64,000 nucleotides of DNA from Saccharothrix sp. NRRL B-16348. Its GTDB lineage: Bacteria > Actinomycetota > Actinomycetes > Mycobacteriales > Pseudonocardiaceae. Under the pieces are notes generated by a model that worked only from the letters and a program-made list of their open reading frames with translations, was not told the origin of the DNA and ran no database searches. Each line of letters opens with the position of its first letter. The first letter of the stretch is position 1. Positions 34,736 to 43,720 of the stretch are shown here, piece by piece. Both the position numbers and the translations under genes were made by a program. The stretch lies in assembly GCF_001280085.1 (NCBI RefSeq), contig NZ_LGED01000125.1:62001-126000 (forward strand). The letters run 5' to 3'.

Positions 34736-36508
34736 GTGACCGCTGACGTGAGCGGAAGTGGCGCACGCACGGACGGCCCGACTCGTCGGGCGGGCACGTG
34801 GTCGGAGGTCTTCCGGCAGGTTCCACCGAGGCTGTTGAGACTCGGCGCGCTCGGCGGACTGCTGATCGCGCTCGGCGGCGTCGGCGCGGGCGCGGTGCTC
34901 CGCCGCGACCCCCTGCTGACCGGCACGATCCTCAACGCCGTGCGGTACGGCCACGGCCGCGACCTCGCCACCGCCGTGGTGTTCGCCGGCGTGGCGCTGA
35001 TGGCCTACTCGTGGGTGCGGCTCGGGCGGATGGTGCGCGCCGGCCAGGTCGACGGGCGCGGCGTGGTGCTGGCCGCCGCCGCGTGGACCGCACCGCTGCT
35101 GATCGGCCCGTCGCTGTACAGCCGGGACGTCTACAGCTACCTCGCCCAGGGCGCGGTGGCGCTGCACGGGTTCGACCCCTACACGACCGGTGCGTCCGTG
35201 CTGCCGCTGTCGCTGGGCGGCAACGTGGCCTCCCTGTGGCAGGACACGCCGTCGCCGTACGGGCCGCTGTTCCTCCTGGTGGCCAAGTGCGTGGTCGCGA
35301 TCACCGGGGACAACGTCATCATCGGCGCGGTCCTCATGCGGCTCGCCGTCTTCAGCGGACTGGCGATGCTCGCCTGGGCGATGCCCGGACTGGTGCGGCA
35401 CCTCGGCGGGCGCACGTCGGTGGCGCTGTGGCTCACCGTGGCGAACCCGTTCGTGATCGCCGTCGGCATCGGCGGCGCGCACAACGACATCCTGATGGTC
35501 GGCCTGATGGCCGTCGGCGTGCTGATGGTGCTGGACGGCAAGCACGTGCGCGGCATCGCGGTGATCGCCCTGGCGACCGCGGTCAAGGCCACCGCGGTCC
35601 TGGTGATCCCGTTCCTGATCTGGGTGTGGGTGGCCCGGATGTCCGGCCCCGCCCGCCAGCGGTTCTTCCAGGCGTGCGCGGTGGGCGGCATCACGTTCGC
35701 CGGCGTCTTCGCGCTCTCCACGATCATCGCCGGGGTCGACCTCGGCTGGATCAACGTGCTGCAGAGCCAGACGCCGCTGCTGACGTGGATGTCGCTGCCC
35801 TGCGCCGTCGCCGAACTGCTCTACCACTCGGTCGGGCGGCACATCCCGGGCGCCACCTACGAGGGCTTCCTCGGGTTCTTCCGGTCCGTCGGCGTGTACG
35901 TGCTCGCGGCCGTGCTGGTCCGCCAGTGGTGGCTGGCCAGGGCGGGCGGTGTGGACGCCGTGCGGCGCGCCGCGATCGCCCTGCTCGCCGCTTCCGTGCT
36001 CGCGCCGTCCGTGCTGCCGTGGTACTTCACCTGGGCTTTGGCGCTCGCCGCCGCGTTCGCCTGGAAGGACAAGTGGCTCGCGATCGCGGCGGGCTTCTCG
36101 GTCTGGATGGTCCTCATCACGCTCCCCGACGGCACGATCGTCGCCCGCTGGCACTATGGTTCGGCGAACCCGGTCGTCTGGTGGTCCTACCTGGCCGTCA
36201 CCGTCCTGATCGGCGTGTGGGTCGGTCGGTCGCTCCTGGAACGCCGGCCCGTGTGGGCGCTGGTGAGGGAACTGCGGGCGCGGTCGGGCAAGACCGACCA
36301 GCCGACGCGGGTCGTGGACCAGTCGACGAAGGTCGTCGAACCGTCGACCAAGGTCGTCGAACCGTCGACGAAGGTCGTGGAGCCGCCGGCGCGGGTCGTC
36401 GAGCAGGCGCCGCCGCCCGACATCGAGCAGGCGCCGCCCGCCGTCGAGGCCGACGACGTGGGCGAGCCGGACGCGGCCGGACAGCAGCGTGGGAGCACGG
36501 GTGGTTGA
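34736..36508 (+). CDS. mptB: Polyprenol-phosphomannose alpha-1,6-mannosyltransferase, MptB-like
   Basis: About 590 residues with 12 or more hydrophobic helices. GPSLYSRDVYSYLAQG in an outer loop is the family motif of MptB/GT-C enzymes, and HGFDPYTTG and GGAHNDILMVGLM follow as expected. It would extend the alpha-1,6-mannan core of lipomannan from polyprenol-phosphomannose outside the membrane. The start is GTG 34736 or 34724. The C-terminal tail (about residues 520-587) is cytoplasmic-looking and contains five 7-residue repeats (STKVVEP). The next two genes overlap in series, giving a lipoglycan operon. Confidence 0.88.
   Translation: MTADVSGSGARTDGPTRRAGTWSEVFRQVPPRLLRLGALGGLLIALGGVGAGAVLRRDPLLTGTILNAVRYGHGRDLATAVVFAGVALMAYSWVRLGRMVRAGQVDGRGVVLAAAAWTAPLLIGPSLYSRDVYSYLAQGAVALHGFDPYTTGASVLPLSLGGNVASLWQDTPSPYGPLFLLVAKCVVAITGDNVIIGAVLMRLAVFSGLAMLAWAMPGLVRHLGGRTSVALWLTVANPFVIAVGIGGAHNDILMVGLMAVGVLMVLDGKHVRGIAVIALATAVKATAVLVIPFLIWVWVARMSGPARQRFFQACAVGGITFAGVFALSTIIAGVDLGWINVLQSQTPLLTWMSLPCAVAELLYHSVGRHIPGATYEGFLGFFRSVGVYVLAAVLVRQWWLARAGGVDAVRRAAIALLAASVLAPSVLPWYFTWALALAAAFAWKDKWLAIAAGFSVWMVLITLPDGTIVARWHYGSANPVVWWSYLAVTVLIGVWVGRSLLERRPVWALVRELRARSGKTDQPTRVVDQSTKVVEPSTKVVEPSTKVVEPPARVVEQAPPPDIEQAPPAVEADDVGEPDAAGQQRGSTGG
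36299..36403 (+). repeat. Five 21-bp tandem repeats in the mptB-like gene
   Basis: Units encode QPTRVVD, QSTKVVE, PSTKVVE, PSTKVVE, PPARVVE. The middle units differ by only a few bases (CCGTCGACSAAGGTCGTSGA), which suggests recent slippage expansion. Confidence 0.85.
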
Positions 36509-37745
36509 ACGGGTTGAACAGCGGGTGCTGAGGTTCGCCCCGCTGGTGTTGTGCTTGTCGCTGGGCTGGTACTTCTGGCGCCTGGGCGCGCCGAGCGGCT
36601 GGGGCATGATCGACCTGAAGGTCTACTGGAGCCTCGCGCCGAACCTGTTGACCGATCAGCTCTACACGATCGACATGCCGTTCACGGCGGACTTCCCGCT
36701 GCCGTTCACCTACCCGCCGTTCGCGGCCGTGCTGTTCCTCCCGCTGTCCTGGCTGCCGTGGGTGGCCGCGCGGATCGCGTGGCAGGTGCTGTCCCTGATC
36801 TGCCTCTGGTGGCTGGTCCGGACGGCGTTGGGGCTGGTCGCCGGCAGGTCGGGGCAGCGGTTCGACGCCACCTGGTCACGCCGGGCGCTGCTGTGGACGG
36901 GGCTGGCGCTGTGGTGCGAGCCGGTGCGCAAGACGCTCGACTTCGGTCAGATCAACCTGGTGCTGATCGCCGGCACCTTCGCCGCCATGGTCGCCACCCG
37001 GCGCCTGGTGGCGGGCTTCGGCGTCGGTGTCGCGGCGGGGCTGAAGCTCACCCCGGCGATCTCGGTGCTGTACTTCGCGGTGACGCGCCGGTTCAAGGCC
37101 GCGCTGTGGACCGCGGTCGGCTTCGCGTTCACCGTGGCCGTCGGCTTCGCCGCCTCGGCCGCCGACTCGTGGCGCTACTGGTTCGAGCTGCTCGGCGCGG
37201 CCGACCGGGTCGGCCCGGTCGGGTCCGCGATCAACCAGTCGTTGCGCGGCGCGTTGTCGCGGACCCTCGGCTACGACGTCGAGATGACGTGGCCGTGGCT
37301 GCTCGCGGTGGCGGTCTCGGCCGTGCTGACTGGGTTCGCGCTGCGTGCCGCGGTGAAGGCGGGGGACACGCTGGCCACCGTGGTCGCCGTGCAGCTGTTC
37401 GGGCTGCTGCTCTCGCCGATCTCGTGGAGCCACCACTGGGTGTGGGTGATCCCGCTGGTGCTGTGGGCCGTCTACGGCGCGCGCCGCACGTGGCCCGTGC
37501 TGGCGGTGGCCGCCGCGTGGGTCGTGGTGACCGGCGCGGACCTGATCACCTTCCTGATCGACCAGCAGCCGACCATCTGGGAGATTCCCCGGCCGTGGCC
37601 GCTGGCCGCGCTGGGCTGGTGCTACCCGCTGCTCGGGCTGCTCACCCTCGCGGTGATGCCGCGGGCGCTGCGCGCCGACACCCGCGAGCCGGTCGGCGTC
37701 ACGCCGCCCGCCGAGACGTCGAAGGTCAAGCCCAGTGTCACCTGA
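36501..37745 (+). CDS. GT87 mannosyltransferase (DUF2029) 1
   Basis: A 414-residue multi-pass protein of glycosyltransferase family 87, the polyprenol-phosphomannose-dependent alpha-mannosyltransferases of actinobacteria. Landmarks are MIDLKVYWSLAPNLL with the catalytic-type Asp in the first loop, FPLPFTYPPFAAVLFLPLSWLP (in parts), DFGQINLVL, and SPISWSHHWVW near the C-terminus. GTG 36501 has GGGAG at good distance and lies 8 bp inside the upstream gene. Its product is very similar to the next gene product, so they arose by tandem duplication. Confidence 0.92.
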   Translation: MVERVEQRVLRFAPLVLCLSLGWYFWRLGAPSGWGMIDLKVYWSLAPNLLTDQLYTIDMPFTADFPLPFTYPPFAAVLFLPLSWLPWVAARIAWQVLSLICLWWLVRTALGLVAGRSGQRFDATWSRRALLWTGLALWCEPVRKTLDFGQINLVLIAGTFAAMVATRRLVAGFGVGVAAGLKLTPAISVLYFAVTRRFKAALWTAVGFAFTVAVGFAASAADSWRYWFELLGAADRVGPVGSAINQSLRGALSRTLGYDVEMTWPWLLAVAVSAVLTGFALRAAVKAGDTLATVVAVQLFGLLLSPISWSHHWVWVIPLVLWAVYGARRTWPVLAVAAAWVVVTGADLITFLIDQQPTIWEIPRPWPLAALGWCYPLLGLLTLAVMPRALRADTREPVGVTPPAETSKVKPSVT

Positions 37746-39009
37746 ACCACCCTCGCCCGCGGTGCGCGTGCTCGTGAACGCGGAGCGGTGGCTGCTGGTC
37801 GCCGCGCCGCTGCTGCTCGTGGCGTCCGTCCTGGGCCGCGGCTGGACCATCGTCACCGGCTTCGGCAACGAGACGATCGACCTGTACGTGTACTGGGCGC
37901 TGGCGCCCCACGTGCTTTCCGGCGACCTCTACGACGTCACCTCGCCGAACTCGCCGCCCGACTTCCCGCTGCCGTTCACCTACCCGCCGTTCGGCGCGCT
38001 GGTGTTCCTGCCGATGACGTGGCTGCCGTGGGTCGCCGCGCAGTGGGCGCTGCGCCTGCTGTCCGGGCTGTGCCTGTACTGGATGGTGCGCGTCGCCCTG
38101 CGCCTGGTGGCCGGCGACGGCTGGACGGCGGACGCGGCGCTGTGGCGGCGTCGGGCGCTGCTGTGGACCGCCGTGCTGCTGTGGCTGCAACCCGTGGTGC
38201 ACACGTTCGACTTCGGGCAGGTCAACCTGCTGCTGGCGGCCGTGGTGCTGGGCGCGATGACGGCCCGGGACTCGCGGCTCGCGGGCATCGGGATCGGCCT
38301 GGCGGCGGGCGTGAAGCTCGTGCCCGCGATCTCCGGGCTGTACTACCTGGTCACGCGCCGGTTCGCGGCGGCGGTGTGGTCGATCGTCGCGTTCGTGGTG
38401 AGCGTCGGCCTCGGCTTCCTGGTGGACCCGGCGCAGGCCAAGCACTACTGGTTCGAGCTGCTCGGCGCGGCCGACCGGGTCGGCCCGATCGGCACCGCGC
38501 ACAACCAGTCGTTGCGCGGCGCGTTGTCGCGGACCCTGGGCTACGACGTCGAGATGACGTGGCCGTGGGTGCTCGCGGTGGTGGTGTCCGCCGTGCTGGC
38601 GGGCTTCGCGCTGCGTGCCGCGGTGCGTGCGGGCGACGTGCTGATCGGCGTGCTGGTCGTGCAGGTCTTCGGGCTGCTGCTCTCGCCGATCTCGTGGGAC
38701 CACCACTGGGTGTGGATCGCGCCGCTGCTGATCTGGCTGGTGCACACCAGGATCGCGACGTGGGCGCGGAGCCTGCTGCTGGTGCTGTGGTGCCCGATCA
38801 TGTTCTGGGACGTGATCGCCTTCCAGCTCGACCGGCAGCCCACGATCTGGACCATCCCGAGGCCAGGCTGGCTGTCCGCGATCGGCTGGGCGTACCCGGC
38901 GTTGGCGCTGCTCACGCTGGCCGTGATCCCGTTCGTGGTGAAGGCGGTGGCGCGGCGCGAACCGGCGAACGCGCCACTGCCGGGTCCAGCTGAGGTTACC
39001 GGCAAGTAG
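37735..39009 (+). CDS. GT87 mannosyltransferase (DUF2029) 2
   Basis: A 424-residue paralogue of the preceding protein: IDLYVYWALAPHVLSGDLYD, FPLPFTYPPFGALVFLP, DFGQVNLLLAAVV, NQSLRGALSRTLGYDVEMTW and SPISWDHHWVW. The last two are identical or nearly so in both copies. It overlaps the upstream gene by 11 bp. The two may add different mannose branches (for example alpha-1,2) to the same lipoglycan or polyprenol product. Divergence in the first outer loop could underlie this, but acceptor use cannot be read from sequence. Confidence 0.92.
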   Translation: MSPEPPSPAVRVLVNAERWLLVAAPLLLVASVLGRGWTIVTGFGNETIDLYVYWALAPHVLSGDLYDVTSPNSPPDFPLPFTYPPFGALVFLPMTWLPWVAAQWALRLLSGLCLYWMVRVALRLVAGDGWTADAALWRRRALLWTAVLLWLQPVVHTFDFGQVNLLLAAVVLGAMTARDSRLAGIGIGLAAGVKLVPAISGLYYLVTRRFAAAVWSIVAFVVSVGLGFLVDPAQAKHYWFELLGAADRVGPIGTAHNQSLRGALSRTLGYDVEMTWPWVLAVVVSAVLAGFALRAAVRAGDVLIGVLVVQVFGLLLSPISWDHHWVWIAPLLIWLVHTRIATWARSLLLVLWCPIMFWDVIAFQLDRQPTIWTIPRPGWLSAIGWAYPALALLTLAVIPFVVKAVARREPANAPLPGPAEVTGK

Positions 39010-39018
39010 GATCCGGGG

Positions 39019-40020
39019 ATGGAGTGGACCGAACCCGGAGTCTTCGAGGTCGCGCCCGGCGTCTACCGCATACCGCTGCCCCTGCCCAACGACGGGCTGC
39101 ACACCGTCAACGTGTACGCGATCGACGACGGTGACGGCGTCGTCCTGATCGACTCCGGCTGGGCCCTCGACGCGGGCGAGGTGGCGCTGGAGGCGGCGCT
39201 CGGCGCGCTGGGCCGCGGTTTCGAGGACGTCCGCCGCTTCCTGGTCACGCACGTGCACCGCGACCACTACACGATGGCCGTCGCCCTGCGCCGCCGGTTC
39301 GGCACGAAGATCGCGCTCGGCGCGGGCGAGCAGCCGTCCCTGGCCAAGATCACCGCTCGGCGCCGGGACGGGTTCCGCGACCTGGCCACGTGGGGCGCGC
39401 CGCACCTGGCCGAGCGGTGGCGCGCCGTGGTGGAGTCGGTGGGCGAGGCCGAGCTGCGCGACTACGAGGAGCCGGACGAGTGGCTCCGCGAGGACGACCT
39501 GGCCCTGGAGAAGCGGGTGCTGCGCGTCCTGCCGACGCCCGGCCACACGCGCGGGCACGTGGTGTTCATCGACGCCGAGTCGTCGCTGCTGTTCGCCGGC
39601 GACCACGTGCTGCCGCACATCACGCCGTCGATCGGCTTCGAGCCCGCCCGGCCCGCCCTGCCGCTCGGCGACTACCTCGACTCGCTGCGCCTCGTCCGAG
39701 AGCACCCGGACCTGCGGCTGCTGCCCGCGCACGGCCCCGTCACCGAGTCGAGCCACGCCAGGGTGGACGAACTGCTCGCCCACCACGAAGACCGCCTCAC
39801 GGCCACGCTGGACGCCGTGCGGGCGGGCACCGGCACGGCCTTCGAGACCGCGCGCGTGCTCGGCTGGACCCGGCGCGGGCGGAAGTTCGCCGAGCTGGAC
39901 CTGTTCAACCAGGTGCTGGCCACCGGTGAGACGGCCGCGCACCTCGACGTGCTGGTCCACCGCGGGCTGCTGACCGCCGCCGAGGACGACGGCGTGGTGC
40001 GGTACGCGGTCGTCAGCTGA
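39019..40020 (+). CDS. MBL-fold metallo-hydrolase
   Basis: A 333-residue protein of the metallo-beta-lactamase superfamily. The metal site THVHRDHYTM is the HxHxDH motif, PTPGHTRGHVVFID gives the next His, FAGDHVLP the bridging Asp, and PAHGPV the last His. The C-terminal 90 residues add a winged-helix-like domain (LLAHHEDRLTATLDAVRAGTG), as in LACTB2-type proteins. The start lies 9 bp after the mannosyltransferase stop, so it is in the same operon. A link to lipoglycan synthesis is not established. Confidence 0.92.
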   Translation: MEWTEPGVFEVAPGVYRIPLPLPNDGLHTVNVYAIDDGDGVVLIDSGWALDAGEVALEAALGALGRGFEDVRRFLVTHVHRDHYTMAVALRRRFGTKIALGAGEQPSLAKITARRRDGFRDLATWGAPHLAERWRAVVESVGEAELRDYEEPDEWLREDDLALEKRVLRVLPTPGHTRGHVVFIDAESSLLFAGDHVLPHITPSIGFEPARPALPLGDYLDSLRLVREHPDLRLLPAHGPVTESSHARVDELLAHHEDRLTATLDAVRAGTGTAFETARVLGWTRRGRKFAELDLFNQVLATGETAAHLDVLVHRGLLTAAEDDGVVRYAVVS

Positions 40021-40332
40021 AGTGCTCGGCCGGCACGGGCGCGAGCACGTCCGGCGCCACGCCGTGCCAGCCGCCGGCCACCGTGCGGCGGCGGGCGTTC
40101 GGCGGGCGTTCGGCCACGCCGTCGGCCACTCGCGCAGCCGCTCGTCGCTGCCCTCGCTGTCCGGCACGAGCGTCGGCGCGGTGATCGACGCCAGGTCCGG
40201 GGGAGTGCCGGTGATGGTCAGGTCGTAGGCGGTGGTGCGGGCCATCGCCTCCAGCGTCGGCTGGCCGGGTGACTGCCGCATCCCGGCGGTGAACTCCTCC
40301 GGGACGCCGCACGCGACCTGGAACCGGACCAC
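40013..40332 (-). pseudogene. Alpha/beta-hydrolase remnant, N-terminus lost and frameshifted
   Basis: The C-terminal third of an alpha/beta-hydrolase: VACGVPEEFTAGMRQSPG, LASITAPTLV, DSEGSDERLREW, then in another frame VAGGWHGVAPDVLAPVPAEHFS with the His expected in the catalytic triad. The break is an exact 11-bp tandem duplication (GGCGGGCGTTC twice, 40090-40100 and 40101-40111). Removing one copy restores one continuous reading frame through NARRRTVAGGWHG to the stop. The first two thirds are missing. Confidence 0.8.
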
Positions 40333-40355
40333 CGCGTCACCACGCCGGCCGGCCG

Positions 40356-40529
40356 AAGGGCAGGCTCACCGCGCCGGACCCGCTGCTCGCCGCGCAGCAC
40401 TTCACCTGGCTCGCGCTGTCCGTGCCGCTGAACCGGGCCATGTTCAACCCCGAGCCCTACCCGGAGGAACAACTCCTCCGGTTCGCCGACGAGGCCGTGC
40501 GCGTCTTCCCGGCCGCCTACCAGCCCTAG
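40356..40529 (+). pseudogene. TetR-regulator remnant, C-terminus only
   Basis: In this frame the sequence reads KGRLTAPDPLLAAQHFTWLA, then LSVPLNRAMFNPEPYPEEQL and [19 protein letters not shown]. This matches the end of AefR-like TetR regulators (TetR_C_7). The DNA-binding half is absent. Its missing start would lie exactly where the missing start of the leftward hydrolase lies, so both genes seem to have lost their 5' parts together. The end overlaps the stop of the convergent response-regulator gene by 4 bp. Confidence 0.75.
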
Positions 40530-40963
40530 CGGGGCAGCTTCACCACGGTCACGAAGAAGTCGTCGATCTGCCGGACGACCTCGATGAACCGGTCGAAGTC
40601 CACCGGCTTGGTGACGTAGGCGTTGGCGTGCAGGTTGTAGCTGCGCAGGATGTCCTCCTCCGCCTCCGACGTGGTCAGCACCACCACCGGGATGGGCCGC
40701 AGCGTCTCGTCCGCCTTGATCTCGGCCAGCACCTCGCGGCCGTCCATCTTCGGCAGGTTCAGGTCGAGCAGGATCAGCCCCGGCCGCGGCGCGTCCTCGT
40801 ACGGGCCCTGGCGGCGCAGGAACTCCAGCGCCTCGACGCCGTCGCGCACCACGTGCAGCTGGTTGCGGATCTTGTGGTGCTCGAACGCCTCCTGCGTCAT
40901 CAAGGCGTCGCCGGGGTCGTCTTCCACCAGCAGGACGTCGATCACGTTCAGCGGGTTGCTCAT
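40526..40963 (-). CDS. Response regulator, single REC domain (Rcp1-like)
   Basis: A 145-residue receiver domain without output domain. Acidic pair LLVEDDPGD, phospho-acceptor Asp in [13 protein letters not shown], Thr in [13 protein letters not shown], Lys in [11 protein letters not shown]. The inserted [18 protein letters not shown] before the Asp strand is typical of Rcp1-type partners of phytochrome-like or CHASE-type kinases. Its ATG overlaps the stop of the kinase gene (ATGA), so kinase and regulator are coupled. Output is presumably by protein-protein contact, perhaps with the REC-PP2C protein of the same cassette. Confidence 0.93.
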   Translation of the reverse strand: MSNPLNVIDVLLVEDDPGDALMTQEAFEHHKIRNQLHVVRDGVEALEFLRRQGPYEDAPRPGLILLDLNLPKMDGREVLAEIKADETLRPIPVVVLTTSEAEEDILRSYNLHANAYVTKPVDFDRFIEVVRQIDDFFVTVVKLPR

Positions 40964-42453
40964 TGCTCGTCGTCCTCTACAGCCGGCAGCGTGAACTTGA
41001 AGGTGGTCCCGGTGTCGCCCTCGCTGGTGTCCAGCCAGATCGTGCCACCGTGGTACTCGATGATCTTCCGGCACATCGCCAGCCCGATGCCGGTGCCGGG
41101 GTAGTCGTCCTTGTGGTGCAGGCGCTGGAAGATCACGAAGATCCGCTCAGCGTACTCGGGGTCGATGCCGATGCCCTGGTCGCTGACCGTGAACGTCCAC
41201 GACTCGTCCGTCCGCTCCACGTCCACGCGCACGTGCGGCGGCTCGTCGCCGTGGAACTTCAACGCGTTGCTGATCAGGTTGCCGAACACGCCACCCAGCA
41301 ACGACGCCTCGCCGCGCACCGTCGGCAGGTCCGCCACCTCGACCGTCGCCTGCGTCCGCTCGATGACCTCGGAGTAGTTGTCCAGCACCTGGGCGACCAG
41401 CTCGTCGCAGTCCACCAGGGTCTGCTCGCGGGTGATCCGGCCGACCCGGGAGAACGCCAGCAGGTCGTTGATCAGCACCTGCATCCGCTTCGCGCCGTCC
41501 ACCGCGAACTTCAGGTACTGCTCGCCGCGGTCGTCGAGCTGACCCGAGTACCGACGCTCCAGCAGCTGGCAGAAGCTCGCCACCTTCCGCAGCGGCTCCT
41601 GCAGGTCGTGCGACGCGACGTAGGCGAACTGCTCCAGCTCCGAGTTCGACCGCCGCAGCTCCTCCAGGTCGGACAGGATGCGCACCCGCATGGCCTCGAC
41701 GTCCTGGCCGAGCATCACCGTCTCCCGGGGCCCGCCCGCCTCGACGGCGTGCGCGAAGTCGCCCGACGACACCTGCCGGACGTCCGCCGCCAGCCCTGTC
41801 AACGGCGCGATCACGATCCGGTAGAGCATCACCGCCACCCCGGCGATGATCAGCACCAGCAGCAGGCCGAGCCCGATGACCAGCCAGAACGCCTGCGTGG
41901 CCACGTTCGTCACGTTGTCGCGGCCCGCGGCGGACGCCTCCTCGACCTTGGTCTTCAACGCCGCCACCGCCGCGCCCGCCCGGTCGAACAGCGCCTTGCC
42001 GCGCTCGGCGTCGGCCAGGGTGGCCTGCGGGAAGCCCGACACGTACACCAGGTCGACCAGCGGGTCGGCGTAGCCCTGCCGCCAGTCGGTCGCCAGCCGT
42101 TCGACCTCCTCCAGCTCGCGGACCAGGTCGGGTCGCGCCGCCGACAGCAGCGAGCGGGCGGACTCCACGGCGTCCAGCTCGGCCTGCCGCCCCTCGGTGT
42201 ACGGGGTGAGGAAGTCCTGGTTGGCGGTGAGCACGTACCCGCGCACCCCGGTCTCCTGGTTGACCAGCGCGGTCTGCATCTCGAGCACCTCGCGGCCCGC
42301 CGGGTCGATCCGCTCCAGCAGTTCGGTGCGGGCGTCGGTGAGGCTGTCCAGCGCGACCAGGAGGCTGCCGATGGCGCCCGCGCACACCACGATCAGGACC
42401 GCCACGGCCGCGACCAGGAGCCTGCTCGCGGGCCACCGGGTGCGGTAGTCCAT
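40960..42453 (-). CDS. Sensor histidine kinase with CHASE3-like domain and HAMP
   Basis: A 497-residue membrane kinase. Helix 1 (about residues 10-35) and helix 2 (about residues 188-212) flank an outer four-helix CHASE3-type domain ([21 protein letters not shown]). HAMP follows, then the phospho-acceptor His in [15 protein letters not shown] box [12 protein letters not shown]1 [15 protein letters not shown] and G2 [18 protein letters not shown]. This is the phytochrome-like (HWE-unlike) HisKA group paired with Rcp1 regulators. It is coupled by overlaps to both neighbours in a three-gene cassette. Confidence 0.94.
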   Translation of the reverse strand: MDYRTRWPASRLLVAAVAVLIVVCAGAIGSLLVALDSLTDARTELLERIDPAGREVLEMQTALVNQETGVRGYVLTANQDFLTPYTEGRQAELDAVESARSLLSAARPDLVRELEEVERLATDWRQGYADPLVDLVYVSGFPQATLADAERGKALFDRAGAAVAALKTKVEEASAAGRDNVTNVATQAFWLVIGLGLLLVLIIAGVAVMLYRIVIAPLTGLAADVRQVSSGDFAHAVEAGGPRETVMLGQDVEAMRVRILSDLEELRRSNSELEQFAYVASHDLQEPLRKVASFCQLLERRYSGQLDDRGEQYLKFAVDGAKRMQVLINDLLAFSRVGRITREQTLVDCDELVAQVLDNYSEVIERTQATVEVADLPTVRGEASLLGGVFGNLISNALKFHGDEPPHVRVDVERTDESWTFTVSDQGIGIDPEYAERIFVIFQRLHHKDDYPGTGIGLAMCRKIIEYHGGTIWLDTSEGDTGTTFKFTLPAVEDDEQ

Positions 42454-43643
42454 CAGGCGCGGTCCGAGATCAGCAGCACGGCCATGTCGTCGTCCAGCTC
42501 CCCGCCGTTGAGTTCCTTCACCCGGCTGATGAGGTTGTCCAGCAGCGTCGCCGGCGTGCGGGCCCAGTCCGGCCGCGCCGCGGTGATCTCGCCGATCAGG
42601 TCGATCAGCCGCTCCGAGCCCAGCCGCTCGCTGTCACCGTGGACCCGGCCCTCGACCAGCCCGTCGGTGTAGAGCAGCATCGACCACCCCGGCGGCAGCG
42701 GCACGTCGAGGCCGCTCCACCTGCTGTCGGGCAGCACGCCGAGCGGCAGCCCGGCCCGGTCGCGCGGCAGCTCCACCACGCGGTCGCCGACCAGCAGCAT
42801 CGGCTCCGGGTGCCCGGCCAGGTAGACCCGCGCCCACCGGCGGTCCGGCGAGATCGTCACCATGCACGCCGTGGTGAACAGGCCGGGCTGGTGGCGTTCG
42901 TGCTCCAGGATCTCGTGCAACGTGCGCAGCACCCGGGACGGCTCCTGGTCGGCCAGCACCAGCGCCCGCCACGCGATGCGCAGGAACACGCCGATCGCGG
43001 CCTCGTCCGGGCCGTGCCCGCACACGTCGCCGATCAGCACCTGGAGCGTGCCGTCGGCGGTGCGCACCACGTCGTAGAAGTCGCCGCCGAGCAGCATCCG
43101 GCTGCCGCCGGGGCGGTAGCGGACCTGCCAGCCGATGTCCTCGCCGTGCATGATCGGCGACGGCAGCAGGCCGCGTTCCAGGCGGGTCTTCTCCGCCGCC
43201 AGCAGCTGCTCGTCGCGCAGTTGGCGCTGGGTCTCCTCGGCCCGCTTGCGGCCGACCGCGTAGCGGATGCTCCTGGCCAGGCCCACGCCGTCGACCTGGC
43301 CTTTGACCAGGTAGTCCTCCGCGCCCTGGGCCACCGCCTGGGTGCCCTGGTGCTCGTCGTTGAGGCCGGTGAGCACGATGATCGCCACCGGCGCCGGGTT
43401 GGCCAGCAGCCTGGTCAGGCCGTCGAGACCGGTCGTGTCCGGCAGGCCGAGGTCGAGCAGCACGCAGTCCGCCTTGGCCAGCAGGCCCTCGGCCTCCCGC
43501 AGCGTCCGCGCCCGGTGCAGGGCGACGTCCGCCTCGACCTCTTCCAGCAGGGCTTCGACCAGCACGGCGTCGCCCTCGTCGTCTTCGACGAGGAGCACGT
43601 TGATCCGGTTCACCGCGGTCCGCGGTGCGGGGAGCCCTGCCAC
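42453..43643 (-). CDS. REC-PP2C (SpoIIE-type) phosphatase
   Basis: A 396-residue protein. Residues about 12-130 are a receiver domain (LLVEDDEGDAVL, Asp in CVLLDLGLPDTTG, Lys in YLVKGQVDG), followed by a coiled linker (RKRAEETQRQLRDEQLLAAEK). Residues about 170-395 form a PP2C-type Ser/Thr phosphatase of the SpoIIE/RsbU group (GGDFYDVV, IGDVCGHGPDEAA, LLYTDGLVEGR, DDDMAVLLI), with the metal-binding Asp residues present. It likely dephosphorylates an anti-anti-sigma-like protein encoded elsewhere. It is the first gene of the cassette and overlaps the kinase start by 1 nt (TGATG). Confidence 0.94.
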   Translation of the reverse strand: MAGLPAPRTAVNRINVLLVEDDEGDAVLVEALLEEVEADVALHRARTLREAEGLLAKADCVLLDLGLPDTTGLDGLTRLLANPAPVAIIVLTGLNDEHQGTQAVAQGAEDYLVKGQVDGVGLARSIRYAVGRKRAEETQRQLRDEQLLAAEKTRLERGLLPSPIMHGEDIGWQVRYRPGGSRMLLGGDFYDVVRTADGTLQVLIGDVCGHGPDEAAIGVFLRIAWRALVLADQEPSRVLRTLHEILEHERHQPGLFTTACMVTISPDRRWARVYLAGHPEPMLLVGDRVVELPRDRAGLPLGVLPDSRWSGLDVPLPPGWSMLLYTDGLVEGRVHGDSERLGSERLIDLIGEITAARPDWARTPATLLDNLISRVKELNGGELDDDMAVLLISDRA

Positions 43644-43720
43644 GGGGGAGGAGATTAGTCGAACTCGATCAGCCCTGGGTTACGGCGGTGCGGTGGGGCG
43701 CGGTGACAGCGCCCGGGCGC

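Noticed and set aside
37738..40332. 864-codon leftward ORF
   Set aside because: Apart from its first ~80 codons (the hydrolase remnant) it is the antisense shadow of the MBL and mannosyltransferase genes, with Arg/His/Gln-rich nonsense residues.
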